Shown: piece by piece, positions 16,344 to 25,244 of the stretch
How positions within the stretch are numbered: the first letter of the stretch is position 1
Layout of the letters: each line of letters begins with the position of its first letter
Source of the DNA: CAWEQO01 sp963811225
GTDB lineage: Bacteria > Chloroflexota > Anaerolineae > Anaerolineales > Anaerolineaceae
Reading direction: 5' to 3'
NCBI GenBank assembly: GCA_963811225.1
Contig: CAWEQO010000007.1
Location: 1 to 64,000, forward strand
Length of the DNA stretch: 64,000 bases
The notes under the pieces: model-generated
What the model saw: the letters and a program-made list of their open reading frames with translations, nothing else
Database searches by the model: none
What the model was told of the DNA's origin: nothing
Made by a program: the position numbers and the translations under genes

Positions 16344-17369
16344 CTATCCTTCAGGGCTAAACGCAAGTCCGCCCGCCGGCGGCGCCAGCAGCCGCTCCAC
16401 GTAAATCCTGCGGATCGTCGCCTCCAGCTCCGACCGGCGCACCTCGAAATCCTGGATGCGGTAGCGCCCCAGCAGCTGCTCCACCACCTTTGCCATCGTC
16501 TGCTCGCGCGCGTCGATGCTGTATTCCGCCCGCCGGCCGTCGCTCCGCGCTGCCGGAATCCCCGGCAGATCCACGCATTCGTAGTCTTCGGCGAAGGTCA
16601 CTACCAAAGTGCGCTTCTCCTCAAACCGCGCCGACAGGCTCGCCAGGCTGCCGTCATATAACAGCTGCCCCTGGTCCAGGATCAGCACCCGCTCGCACAG
16701 CTTCTCCACGTCGGCGATGTCGTGGGTCGTCAGGACGATGGTCGTCTTGCGGTCGCGGTGGATTTGCTGGATGAACTGCCGGATGCGCTCCTTGGCCACC
16801 ACGTCCAGGCCGATGGTCGGCTCGTCCAGGAACAGCAGGCGCGGCTCGTGCAGCAGCGCTGCGCACAGGTCCGCGCGCATACGCTGGCCCAGCGAGAGCG
16901 AGCGCACCGGCGAGCCGAGGAATGGCTCCATCTCGAGCAGGCCGACGAACTCGTCCAGGTTGCGTCGGAAGCGCACCTCCGGCACCCGGTACATTGGCCG
17001 CAGCAGTTCCAGCGAGTTGATCACCGGCAGGTCCCACCACAAGGTCGTGCGCTGGCCGAAAACCGCCCCGATCCGCCCCACGTAAGCCGTGCGGTTCTTC
17101 CAGGGCGTAATCCCGTCCACCCACACCTGCCCCCCGTCCGGCACCAGCAGCCCGGTCAGCACCTTGATCGTGGTCGACTTCCCCGCCCCGTTCGGGCCGA
17201 GGTAGCCCACCAGCTCGCCCTCTTCCATGCTGAAAGTAACCCCGTCCACCGCCCGCACGGTCTTGTGCTCCGGCGCGACCAGCGCCTCCAGCGCCCCCAT
17301 CAACCCGGCCTTGCGCACGCTTACCTTGAAGAATTTTTGCAGTTCGCGAACCTGGATGATCGCAGGCAT
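16344..17369 (-). CDS. ABC exporter ATP-binding protein (COG4586-type)
   Basis: This 341-aa ATPase powers export with the two permeases encoded just upstream. Walker A is GYLGPNGAGKSTTIKV, the signature is LSLGQRMRADL (SLGQR instead of SGGQ), and Walker B LLFLDEPTIGLD is followed by the H-loop TTHDIADVE. The C-terminal 90 residues form an extra domain. Together the three genes match the NatA/COG4586-COG4587-COG3694 exporter family, some of which have been linked to drug export; the substrate is unknown. The gene lies 1 base from its neighbour, so one operon. Confidence 0.85.
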   Translation of the reverse strand: MPAIIQVRELQKFFKVSVRKAGLMGALEALVAPEHKTVRAVDGVTFSMEEGELVGYLGPNGAGKSTTIKVLTGLLVPDGGQVWVDGITPWKNRTAYVGRIGAVFGQRTTLWWDLPVINSLELLRPMYRVPEVRFRRNLDEFVGLLEMEPFLGSPVRSLSLGQRMRADLCAALLHEPRLLFLDEPTIGLDVVAKERIRQFIQQIHRDRKTTIVLTTHDIADVEKLCERVLILDQGQLLYDGSLASLSARFEEKRTLVVTFAEDYECVDLPGIPAARSDGRRAEYSIDAREQTMAKVVEQLLGRYRIQDFEVRRSELEATIRRIYVERLLAPPAGGLAFSPEG

Positions 17370-17370
17370 G

Positions 17371-18180
17371 TCAGCTCCCAGTGCTTTGATAATGTCTCAG
17401 CCCGAAGCGCCAGAAGGTCAGCGCCGCCCCCAGCATTGCCAGCGCCACGAACGGGCTAAGGAACGGCGCGAACGCCGGCAGGTGCAGCGGGTCGGGCATT
17501 TCGAGGAAATACAGCGCCGGTGCGTAGTTCAGGAACAGCAGCGGCAGCGCATACATGACGACCCGCCGCAGCCAGGCCGGGTAAATCGTCATCGGGTAGG
17601 TGATCAGCTCGTTGCCGCCGTAGGTGAAGATGTTGACCGCCTCGATACGCTCGACCGTCCAGAAGATCAGCGCCGACCCGGCGATGAACAGCGAGCCGAA
17701 GGCGATCACTTGACTGGCCAGCACCACCGGCAGGTACAGCGCTTTTCCCAAGGTCCAGCGCACCGGGTTCAGCGCCAGCGCCAGGATAAAGATCACCAGG
17801 CCCTCAAAAACGCGCCCGAGCCGGCGCAGCTTGAAGGATGACCCGAGCACCTGGAAGGAAATGTTGATCGGGCGCAGGAGCAGCTGGTCGAAGCGCCCCA
17901 GCCGCACCATCGGGCTGAAAAAGTCCGGGTCGAAGCCGCTGAAGATCATATCCATCATCCCGAACGACATCTCCGCCATGCCCGCCAAGAAAGCCACCTC
18001 GCCGACGCCCCAGCCCTTCACCCCGCCGAAGCGCTCCAGCACCATCGCCAGGGCGAAGAAATAGGTGCCGTTCAGGAACCCGGTCGTGAAGGCGTCCATC
18101 AGGAAGGATATCCGGTACTGCATTTGCGAGCGGACCTGGATCGACAGCAGGCGCAAGTAAATGTCGAGTGTGTGCCGCAC
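17371..18180 (-). CDS. ABC-2 type permease, subunit 2
   Basis: A 269-aa membrane protein with about six membrane segments (for example AFTTGFLNGTYFFALAMVL and LGSSFKLRRLGRVFEGLVIF). The family is the COG3694/COG4587 ABC-2 permease group. It is spaced 1 base from both the ATPase and the other permease, so the three form a heterodimeric exporter. The phrase MVRLGRFDQLLLRPINISFQV is typical of this group. Confidence 0.8.
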   Translation of the reverse strand: MRHTLDIYLRLLSIQVRSQMQYRISFLMDAFTTGFLNGTYFFALAMVLERFGGVKGWGVGEVAFLAGMAEMSFGMMDMIFSGFDPDFFSPMVRLGRFDQLLLRPINISFQVLGSSFKLRRLGRVFEGLVIFILALALNPVRWTLGKALYLPVVLASQVIAFGSLFIAGSALIFWTVERIEAVNIFTYGGNELITYPMTIYPAWLRRVVMYALPLLFLNYAPALYFLEMPDPLHLPAFAPFLSPFVALAMLGAALTFWRFGLRHYQSTGS

Positions 18181-18181
18181 G

Positions 18182-18973
18182 TCAGCCTCCCTGGATCACC
18201 AGGCGGCGTATGCCCGCCGCCAGCCCGACCTGGCACAGCAGCGCCAGGAGGACGAACCACAGCGCCTGGAACCCTAGCGCCCGCAGGGCGCCGGCCCCTT
18301 GCAGGGTCCCCAGGAAGATTTCATTCGGCGTGTTGATGATCGCCGGGAAGGGCGTGTAGCTGCACAGCCGGTTGAACCAGTCCGGCAGCAGCCGCAGCGG
18401 CAGCACGAACCCGGCGCACAGAGTCGAGATGGTGAATGCCCAGCGGGCGACGCCCTGCGCGTCCGGTGTCCAGAAGGATGCCAGATTGACCAGGAAGCGC
18501 CAGGCGAAGCTGACCAGCCAGCCGAGCATCAGGCTGAGGAAGAACAGCAGCCACTGGCCGGCGTTATCCGGCAGACTGAGCCGGTAGAAAAGACCGAACA
18601 GCAGCATGAACAGCGCCCCGCGCCCCAGGAAGTTCAGGATCGAGCGGCCGAAGTCTTTCGCCATCCAAAGGCTGAACAGGTTGGCCGGCTTGAGCAGGTC
18701 GGCCCCCACCGACCCGCTGTGGACCGTCTGCATCAGGTCGGTCGAGCCGAAAGCGCGCACGAACGCCAGCGCCGACTGCGACAGCCCCACGTAGGTGATC
18801 GAGGCCGCCAGGGTCAGCTGGTTCATCTCGCCCCTGCCGTTGTACAGCGCGATCAGCAGCATCGCCCGCATCAACCCGAAGAACAGGTTGGTCGCCAGCC
18901 CCGCGATCATCGCCGCCCGGTACGTCAGCTCTTGTTTAAAGGAGAGTGCAGTGAGTTTCCAGAAGAATTCCAT
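18182..18973 (-). CDS. ABC-2 type permease, subunit 1
   Basis: A 263-aa membrane protein and first gene of the exporter operon. It has about six membrane segments and the family phrase SGSVGADLLKPANLFSLWMA, which parallels MVRLGRFDQLLLRPIN in its partner. Both permeases belong to the same superfamily, so they likely pair in the membrane. Confidence 0.8.
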   Translation of the reverse strand: MEFFWKLTALSFKQELTYRAAMIAGLATNLFFGLMRAMLLIALYNGRGEMNQLTLAASITYVGLSQSALAFVRAFGSTDLMQTVHSGSVGADLLKPANLFSLWMAKDFGRSILNFLGRGALFMLLFGLFYRLSLPDNAGQWLLFFLSLMLGWLVSFAWRFLVNLASFWTPDAQGVARWAFTISTLCAGFVLPLRLLPDWFNRLCSYTPFPAIINTPNEIFLGTLQGAGALRALGFQALWFVLLALLCQVGLAAGIRRLVIQGG

Positions 18974-19019
18974 CTTGGTCTCAAATTACGATTATATAAG
19001 AAAAGAAAGAGAATCTAGA

Positions 19020-19058
19020 GTAGTAAAAGCGCCTGAAAAAATCAGGCGCTTTTACTAC
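19020..19058 (-). terminator. Intrinsic terminator, 17-bp stem
   Basis: The arms 19020-19036 and 19042-19058 are perfect with a 5-base loop. On the minus strand the hairpin follows the CBM9 lipoprotein gene and is succeeded by a T-rich tract, upstream of the ABC operon. Confidence 0.8.
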
Positions 19059-19087
19059 CCTCTGCTCTCCATTCTCTAATCGCTAAC

Positions 19088-20152
19088 TCACCACACCAGC
19101 TCCACCTCGCCCCAGGTCGACGGGTCGAGCAGGTGCCGGTTGGCGGCGCTGGAGACCATCGACTGCTGTTGATTTTCGGCCAGGTTGTCGTTGTCGGAAG
19201 CAGAGAGCGCAAAGCCAAAATGTTCTCCGGCATAGGGGCTCACGCCAAAAGTCGACCAGGGTATGGCGGCCTCGATCCGGGTGACGCCGTCCGAGCGCAG
19301 CGAGCCGATCTGCGTCGAACTGCGCTCACCTTCGATCGAGCCGGGGAACCACAGGTAGGCTTCACGTGTGCCATCCACTTCCGGGCGACCAGGCGAGATG
19401 CCGAGCTGATAATCGTCGTAGCTGAGTTGGTTCCAGTAAAAATCGCCGTACAGGTCAGTATCCAGCAGCAGCTCCAGGCTGTCGCCCAGGTACAGCTCGG
19501 CCTGCTTGGCGTTCTGGACATACACGTCATCTTTGACCTTCACCGCCAGGTAGAGGTAATCCTCATCCCAGCCCACCCGAAATGAGGCCTCCAAATCGTC
19601 GCCGCCGGTCCAGTTGCTGCCGCCGTACACCACGTATGTGGCCGGGTAAGCCGTGTTGCTCCACTCGTCCCAGCTGCCGTCCAGCGTAGGAGGCGAGTAC
19701 AGGTATGCCGCCTGGTACAGCGTACCCGCCCGCGAGCCGTGGCTGCCCGTCGGCGTGTTTGTATATACGTAGTGGCCGCTGGGCGTGTTGGTGAAAACAT
19801 AGTTAACACCGGGGGTCAGCGTCGGCGGCGCGGTCTGGGTCGCAGTCGGACCCGCAGGCGTCTGCGTGGGAACCGGTGTGTCGCTCGGCACGAGTGTGGT
19901 GGTGATCGTCACTGTCGGCGGGATGCTGGTCTCCGTGGGTGGCAGGGTTGGGACGGAGGTAACGCTGGGAACCAGCTGGGGCTCCGCCGCGGGGGTCAGC
20001 GAGCCGAGCACACCCGAGCTGAATAGGACCGTCATGGTCATATTTGGTGTAGTGTACGCAACCTGGGCCGGTGAGGGCTGCGCCATCGGCAAGGTGCATG
20101 AGGTGATCAGTAAAAACACAGGGATGAGGACGAACAAGATACGATGTTTCAT
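19088..20152 (-). CDS. Lipoprotein with Thr/Pro linker and CBM9-like domain
   Basis: This 354-aa protein has a lipoprotein signal peptide (MKHRILFVLIPVFLLITSC, lipobox ITSC). A long Thr/Pro/Ser linker (about residues 25-150, with two VFTNTPSGHYVYTNTPTGSH-like units) leads to a C-terminal domain of about 190 residues. That domain (PPTLDGSWDEWSNTAYPATY, then VGWDEDYLYLAVKVKDD) matches the CBM9/DOMON-like fold that binds sugars at the cell surface. The start at 20152 has GGAGGAG upstream; the open frame begins at 20200. A terminator follows. Confidence 0.75.
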   Translation of the reverse strand: MKHRILFVLIPVFLLITSCTLPMAQPSPAQVAYTTPNMTMTVLFSSGVLGSLTPAAEPQLVPSVTSVPTLPPTETSIPPTVTITTTLVPSDTPVPTQTPAGPTATQTAPPTLTPGVNYVFTNTPSGHYVYTNTPTGSHGSRAGTLYQAAYLYSPPTLDGSWDEWSNTAYPATYVVYGGSNWTGGDDLEASFRVGWDEDYLYLAVKVKDDVYVQNAKQAELYLGDSLELLLDTDLYGDFYWNQLSYDDYQLGISPGRPEVDGTREAYLWFPGSIEGERSSTQIGSLRSDGVTRIEAAIPWSTFGVSPYAGEHFGFALSASDNDNLAENQQQSMVSSAANRHLLDPSTWGEVELVW

Positions 20153-20290
20153 GTGCTCCTCCAGAGAATTATCAAGAAACGGCACAAGCCTGGGTAGCAC
20201 AGGTCGTGCCAGGAAGGGCGGGTGCGTTGCAATTTTAGGCGCACGGATTGTGCGTCTGTTGATAAGACGAAGAATTTACGGGAAAAGTTC

Positions 20291-21604
20291 CTAACGCTTC
20301 AATTCGCCCCTGGGTTTGCCCTTCGACTTCTGCTGACCTTCCGGCTTCATCCCTTTTGTCCGCTTGAAAAAGCTGATGCTCTCGATGTGATATGTTTGTG
20401 GAAACAGGTCGAACGGCGTGATCTGCTCCAGGTGGTATCCGGCCTGGATCAGGCGTTTTGCATCCCGCGCCAGGGTCGCCTGATCACACGAGATATAACA
20501 CAGCATCGCAGGAGCCATCTTCACCAGCGCATCCAGCGCCGCCCGCTCCAACCCGGCCCGCGGCGGGTCAACCACCACCACGTCCGGCTGCACCTCAAGC
20601 GACGGTAGGATATGCTCGGCCGGCCCTTCGTAGATCTCCACGTTGTCGAACTCCTGCAAATTGGTGGCAAAATCCTCCACCGCATACGGCGAGATCTCCA
20701 TCGCCACAAGCCGCCCCACCTTGGGCGCCAGAAAGGCGCTGAACAGCCCCACCCCGGCATACACATCCATCAACACCGTCTGTGGGGACAAGGGCAGGTT
20801 TTCCAGCAGGTGCTGCACCATCGCCGCCGCCATCGGGGTATTGACCTGGAAGAACGATGGCGCCGAGACGTAGAAAGGCCGCCCAAGCACCTCCAGCACG
20901 GTGTGATCGTCGCCCGCCAGCACCACCGGGCCCTCCGGGCTGAGATGCACCGCCGAAAGCGGCAAATCCACCTCGAACTCGGGAGTCTCTGGCGTGCTGC
21001 TCTCCAGCGTCATCAGCACCTCACCGGAGGCATCCGCCCGCAGTTCTACCCGCTCCAACCCCGGCACCGGCTCCACTTCCAGCCGAGGCCAAATGTCGTT
21101 GATCGCCGCCTCGGGCAGGTGGCACTCGCTGATCGCAAACACCCTTGGGATGTCTGATTCGAAGTAACCCAGCTTGCCATCAGGTGTAAGGTGGAACTGG
21201 ATCGTGTTGCGGTAATACCAGGGAGAGGGTGACGGTACCATGGCCTGAACCGGCGAGTTCTCGATCTTGGCGATGCGTTCCAGTTGGTCACGCAGGATGT
21301 CGGTTTTCACTTGCAGTTGGTCTTCATACGAGAGCTGCTGATAGTCACAGCCGCCGCAGATACCGAAGTGCAGGCAGCGTGGCACGATCCGCTTGGGCGA
21401 CGGCTCGATCACTTCCAGCAGTTCGGCCTTGGCAAAGCCGCGCTTCTGCTCGATCAGGTGCAGGCGCACCTTCTCACCCGGCAGAGCGAACGGCACGAAC
21501 ACCGCCCGTCCATCCGGCAAGCGACCCATGGCATCGCCGCCATACACCAGTGTGGTCAGCTCCACCTCATAGACATCTTCTTGATCCAACGAAACGTTGC
21601 TCAT
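20291..21604 (-). CDS. rlmD: 23S rRNA (uracil-C5)-methyltransferase, TrmA/RumA family
   Basis: This 437-aa enzyme methylates uridine in RNA. An N-terminal TRAM domain (residues 8-65) precedes four Cys for an iron-sulfur cluster (CLHFGICGGCDYQQ plus a later Cys). The Rossmann core has DVYAGVGLFSAFLA. VVDPPRAGLE and the catalytic Cys in CYISCDQATLARD are visible. RlmD and other members of the family (RlmC, TrmA) differ subtly, so the target base is inferred. Confidence 0.85.
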   Translation of the reverse strand: MSNVSLDQEDVYEVELTTLVYGGDAMGRLPDGRAVFVPFALPGEKVRLHLIEQKRGFAKAELLEVIEPSPKRIVPRCLHFGICGGCDYQQLSYEDQLQVKTDILRDQLERIAKIENSPVQAMVPSPSPWYYRNTIQFHLTPDGKLGYFESDIPRVFAISECHLPEAAINDIWPRLEVEPVPGLERVELRADASGEVLMTLESSTPETPEFEVDLPLSAVHLSPEGPVVLAGDDHTVLEVLGRPFYVSAPSFFQVNTPMAAAMVQHLLENLPLSPQTVLMDVYAGVGLFSAFLAPKVGRLVAMEISPYAVEDFATNLQEFDNVEIYEGPAEHILPSLEVQPDVVVVDPPRAGLERAALDALVKMAPAMLCYISCDQATLARDAKRLIQAGYHLEQITPFDLFPQTYHIESISFFKRTKGMKPEGQQKSKGKPRGELKR

Positions 21605-21627
21605 TCCCCTACTCCTGATACACCATC

Positions 21628-21656
21628 TTGACTTTCATTAACGATATTTATATCAT
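21628..21656 (+). promoter_or_regulatory. Promoter of cytochrome c gene
   Basis: TTGACT (21628-21633), 17-base spacer, TATCAT (21651-21656), about 90 bases before the ATG at 21747. Confidence 0.5.
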
Positions 21657-21746
21657 GTAACTACTCTGACAACAGGTTTCGTCAGCCATCCGATATTAAC
21701 CCAACACGGCCGATTTCACCATTTAAAGGATACGAAGGGAGAAAAG

Positions 21747-22493
21747 ATGAGGCCGTTGAAAAAGCTACCCTTCTCCGTTTTGACAACCATATTCGTTGTC
21801 GCTGTTTGGATCGTGGTCATGCTGATCTCACAAACAGCTTCGCTTGCAGCGAATCAACCGCAAGATGATCTCTATCCGAGGCTTATTCTGTTAGCCACTC
21901 CCTCCCCGACCCAACACAGCTTTATCATCTTACCGGAAATGAACACCGGCGCCGCCCCCGTCGATTATGGCGCTCAAATCTATCGACTGGTATGCAGCGC
22001 CTGCCACGGCGACGTCGGTCAGGGTCTAACCGAGCAGTGGCTGCTGACATGGAACCCAAAAGATCAAAACTGCTGGCAGTCCAAATGCCATGCGTCCAAC
22101 CACCCATCCGAAGGCTTCGATTTACCCCACTACGTTCCCCCGATTGCCGGTCCCAATATCCGCTATCTATTCCAAACCGCGCTCGAACTGCATGACTATA
22201 TCAAAGCGGAGATGCCCTGGCAGAACAAGGGCAGCCTGACGAATGAGGAGTACTGGCAGGTGACAGCCTACGTGCTGCAAATGAATGGCATCGACTCCGG
22301 CCGGCAGATACTGGACGAACAAACTGCCGATCAAATCATCCTGCGCCCCGATCAAGCCCTGCCGATTTCGAAATCTACCGCACGGCCGGTCACCCACTCA
22401 CCACTTCCCCTATGGGTGTGGCTTGGGATCGCTTTGGCGCTCATCGTATTCGGCGCAGCGGTTTTTATCCTCCTGCGTGCTGTTCGCAGATAG
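21747..22493 (+). CDS. Membrane-anchored cytochrome c
   Basis: This 248-aa protein has an N-terminal membrane/signal segment (residues 12-34), a haem domain, and a C-terminal membrane segment (about 222-245). The haem motif is CSACH (residues 83-87); Met156 in KAEMPWQ is a likely axial ligand. A second cysteine pair followed by His (C109-x4-C114-H115, CWQSKCH) would be a non-standard CX4CH haem site. Electron carrier at the outer face of the membrane is the likely role. AAGGGAG precedes the ATG. It stands alone, ending at a hairpin. Confidence 0.8.
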   Translation: MRPLKKLPFSVLTTIFVVAVWIVVMLISQTASLAANQPQDDLYPRLILLATPSPTQHSFIILPEMNTGAAPVDYGAQIYRLVCSACHGDVGQGLTEQWLLTWNPKDQNCWQSKCHASNHPSEGFDLPHYVPPIAGPNIRYLFQTALELHDYIKAEMPWQNKGSLTNEEYWQVTAYVLQMNGIDSGRQILDEQTADQIILRPDQALPISKSTARPVTHSPLPLWVWLGIALALIVFGAAVFILLRAVRR

Positions 22494-22509
22494 CAGGATT
22501 CACCATGAA

Positions 22510-22564
22510 GATGCGAAGAGAGCCCTGGGTGATTGATAAAAAGACCCAAGGCTCTCTTCGCATC
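22510..22564. terminator. Hairpin between cytochrome c and tRNA-Ser
   Basis: The arms 22510-22524 and 22550-22564 are a perfect 15-bp stem, extended inward by GGGT/ACCC. It lies between convergent transcripts and contains AGAGAGCC. Confidence 0.7.
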
Positions 22565-22589
22565 GCACGACTTTGTAGGAAATTTAAAA

Positions 22590-22633
22590 ACAGCGGAGAG
22601 GGTGGGACGTGTACCTCGATGGTGTTCGAACCC
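22590..22633. repeat. Partial duplicate of tRNA-Ser 3' end
   Basis: ACAGCGGAGAGGGTGGGA occurs at 22590-22607 and again at 22647-22664, the second copy being the 3' end of the tRNA gene. TTCGAACCCA also recurs (22624-22633). The first copy is interrupted by 17 foreign bases. It may be the relic of an attachment site or of a duplicated tRNA. Confidence 0.5.
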
Positions 22634-22648
22634 ACCTTTAAAATAACA

Positions 22649-22736
<88 letters not shown>

Positions 22737-22794
22737 AATCAAAAGCCATCCTTTTTTCAGGCGGACGGAATTATATCATACATTCTAGCGCTTT

Positions 22795-22869
22795 GCAGGG
22801 ACAAAGGCGAGGGTTTGGATGGGATAAGCGCCGCAATGCCACCATCCAAACCCTTGCCTATGTCCCTGC
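22795..22869. repeat. 28-bp inverted repeat in a divergent promoter region
   Basis: The arms 22795-22822 and 22842-22869 match at 26 of 28 positions, with a 19-base loop. It lies between the tRNA-Ser promoter (minus) and the cyclase -10 box TATAAT (22884-22889), so it is not placed as a terminator. Confidence 0.7.
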
Positions 22870-22919
22870 AACGTGTATTCGGATATAATTTATCCAATCC
22901 GTTCGTCGCAGGGGTTCCC

Positions 22920-23972
22920 ATGTTTAATTTTGTCCGCAGTGTACTCCATCCAGATGCCTTCCACGGCCACAACACCCCGCCTCCCTTCTTCGAGGGCTGG
23001 TACTTCAAGCTTGTCAGCGCTGACGAGCGTTACCGCTGCTCTATCATTCCCGGCGTCTTCAAGGGACAGGACGAGAAAACCAGTCACTGCTTTGTTCAGG
23101 TGCTTGATGGCGCCACAGGGCAATCCAACTACCACGCTTACCCCTTCGACCAGTTCTGGTCGGCGCGCGGCCGCTTCGACATCCACATTGGCCCCAACCA
23201 CTTCAGCCCTGAGCATCTCCTGCTCGACATCCATCGCCCAGAGCAAACCCTCCAGGGTGATCTCCGCTTCAGCGGCCTCTCCCCCTGGCCGGTGAAGCTC
23301 GCCTCTCCTGGCATCATGGGCTGGTATGCCTGGGTTCCCCGCATGGAATGCTACCACGGCATCGTCAGCCTCGACCACACCATCGATGGAGAGCTGACCA
23401 TCGATGGTCAAAGCGCCGATTTCAGCGGTGGGCGCGGCTACACCGAGAAGGATTGGGGGAAATCTTTCCCGTCCGCCTGGATATGGTTACAGTCCAACCA
23501 CTTCGACGTGCCTGGAGCTTGCATTACCGCCTCGGTCGCTGTTATCCCATGGCACGGGCATGCCTTCCCCGGGTTCATTATCGGCTTATGGTGCGGCGGC
23601 GCCCTCTACCGCTTCGCGACCTATACCGGCGCAAAGATTGAAAAATTAGACATTCAGGACCGGCAGGTGTCATGGACCGTTATCAACCGTGACCTTCGCC
23701 TGGAGATGGTAGCCACGAGCGCTCGCAGCGGTTTACTCCAGGCGCCCACCCCTACCGGTATGAACCGGCGCATAGCAGAGACACTCAACGCTCAAGTATC
23801 AGTCCAATTGTCCCGCAGAAAGGGTGGTAAATGGGTGGAAATCTTCACAAGTCTGGGTCGACACGCCGGGTTGGAGGTGGTCGGAGATCTCAACCGACTG
23901 GTATCGATGCTGCAGAGGGTGCAATTCGGATCGATTACGATTTCAAGCATCGACCCGGCCAGGAAAGAATAG
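22920..23972 (+). CDS. Tocopherol-cyclase-like protein
   Basis: This 350-aa protein resembles the tocopherol cyclase family (plant VTE1 closes the chromanol ring). Family segments are FFEGWYFKLVS near the N-terminus, GIMGWYAWVPRMECYHGIVS around 145-165, and RGYTEKDWGKSFPSAWIWLQ. The start at 22920 (MFNFVRSVLHPDAFHG) follows a TATAAT at 22884-22889; upstream in-frame starts precede the predicted transcript. No other quinone or tocopherol genes are nearby, and substrate specificity in bacteria is not assured. Confidence 0.8.
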   Translation: MFNFVRSVLHPDAFHGHNTPPPFFEGWYFKLVSADERYRCSIIPGVFKGQDEKTSHCFVQVLDGATGQSNYHAYPFDQFWSARGRFDIHIGPNHFSPEHLLLDIHRPEQTLQGDLRFSGLSPWPVKLASPGIMGWYAWVPRMECYHGIVSLDHTIDGELTIDGQSADFSGGRGYTEKDWGKSFPSAWIWLQSNHFDVPGACITASVAVIPWHGHAFPGFIIGLWCGGALYRFATYTGAKIEKLDIQDRQVSWTVINRDLRLEMVATSARSGLLQAPTPTGMNRRIAETLNAQVSVQLSRRKGGKWVEIFTSLGRHAGLEVVGDLNRLVSMLQRVQFGSITISSIDPARKE

Positions 23973-24174
23973 CGGCTGTCTGTCAGCATAAGGTTTTGGG
24001 TCCGGTCTTTCCAATAGAAAGCGAAACAGCGCCGGGCAAGTTAAGACAAAACTTCTATTCATTAACAAATCTTCCCGGCAGCAGATAAAAAAATAGAGTT
24101 TCTATATAATAGGTATACAGACACTGTTCTACCCATCGTTTCAACGTCGCTTCACCCACTTAAGGAGGGGGCTC

Positions 24175-25080
24175 ATGATGCCCAAACGTAACGCACTTCT
24201 CATTGCAGCACTGGCGCTCACGATTTCGCTCGCCTGCTCGTTTACAGCCCTGATTCCAGCCGGCACAGCTACCCCAGATTACCCCGCCACGCAAGCCCTG
24301 GAGACATCCACCGCTGCAGCCGCGGCTGCGGCCACCGCAGCCGGCAAAGCGACCGCTGCTGTCGAAGCGACTGCGGCAAAGAAGGCCACCACCGAAGCCA
24401 AGGCCACACAGGCTTACCTTGACGGTCAAGCGACCCAGGCGGCTTTGGAAACCATGAACGCCAGCCGCAAGTCCACCAAACAGGCCGGCACTGAAGTTGC
24501 CTATGTCACCGCCACTGCTCAGGCGCAGACGATGGCGCTGCAGGTACAGGATCTGTACGAAAACGGCATCATAACCTCCACAGAGGGAATTTACTATCAG
24601 CTGCCAGATTTCAATGAGAGCTGGGCGCAAATCAACTGGTATCGTTGGTGGCGGCAGGGTTTGATCCTCAACCACTTTGTTGTCCGCACGAACGTAGAGT
24701 GGGAATCGGCCAGCAACATCGCCAACTGGTTCGACTCAGGCTGCGGCTTCATCTTCGCCAAGAATGGCGAGGAAGATTATTACGGCTCCTTCCTGGCCCT
24801 CGACGGACACGTGCACACTTTCCGTGTCAAGAACAACATCGGAGCAGAGATCGACAGTGGCTACTATGGCCGCTTGGACACGCCCGGCGGCAAGGCGGAA
24901 CTGATGCTGGCGGTGGATGATTATTATATGACCTTCTTTGTCAATGGCCGGAAAGTTGCCCGCAGCTACGACCGCAACCTCGGCGAAGGCATGTTCGGCA
25001 TGACCTTGCACTCAGGCACGAATAAGGACTACGGCACCCGCTGTCAAATGAAGAACATCGAGGTGTGGGAGCTTGAATAA
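24175..25080 (+). CDS. Lipoprotein with Ala/Thr coiled coil and LamG-like C-terminal domain
   Basis: This 301-aa protein has a lipoprotein signal (lipobox SLAC, Cys about residue 21). An Ala/Thr/Lys-rich segment follows (about 45-120, AAAAATAAGKATAAVEATAA), likely an alpha-helical spacer. A C-terminal domain of about 170 residues (GYYGRLDTPGGKAELMLAVD, VNGRKVARSYDRNLGEGMFG) looks like a beta-sandwich of the concanavalin/LamG type; that is a guess from pattern. AGGAGG precedes ATG 24175. An 84-bp palindrome follows the stop. Function unknown. Confidence 0.6.
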   Translation: MMPKRNALLIAALALTISLACSFTALIPAGTATPDYPATQALETSTAAAAAAATAAGKATAAVEATAAKKATTEAKATQAYLDGQATQAALETMNASRKSTKQAGTEVAYVTATAQAQTMALQVQDLYENGIITSTEGIYYQLPDFNESWAQINWYRWWRQGLILNHFVVRTNVEWESASNIANWFDSGCGFIFAKNGEEDYYGSFLALDGHVHTFRVKNNIGAEIDSGYYGRLDTPGGKAELMLAVDDYYMTFFVNGRKVARSYDRNLGEGMFGMTLHSGTNKDYGTRCQMKNIEVWELE

Positions 25081-25082
25081 AG

Positions 25083-25166
25083 ATCCCACTCAGGTGCACA
25101 GTCGAATACAGGCAGAGGGCGCAGCTGCGCCCTCTGCCTGTATTCGACTGTGCACCTGAGTGGGAT
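25083..25166. repeat. 84-bp perfect palindrome without loop
   Basis: Positions 25083-25124 and 25125-25166 are exact inverted complements over 42 bases with no spacer. It begins 2 bases after a stop codon and lies between two lipoprotein genes of the same orientation. There is no T-run, so it is not a standard terminator; as RNA it would form a 42-bp hairpin, as DNA a cruciform. Confidence 0.95.
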
Positions 25167-25244
25167 TCGTGGTTTTCTTCACAAGAAACAGGCTATAATA
25201 GAAAGCGCACTTCTGAAAGCCGGTTATCAGTGAGGGAAATTTTA

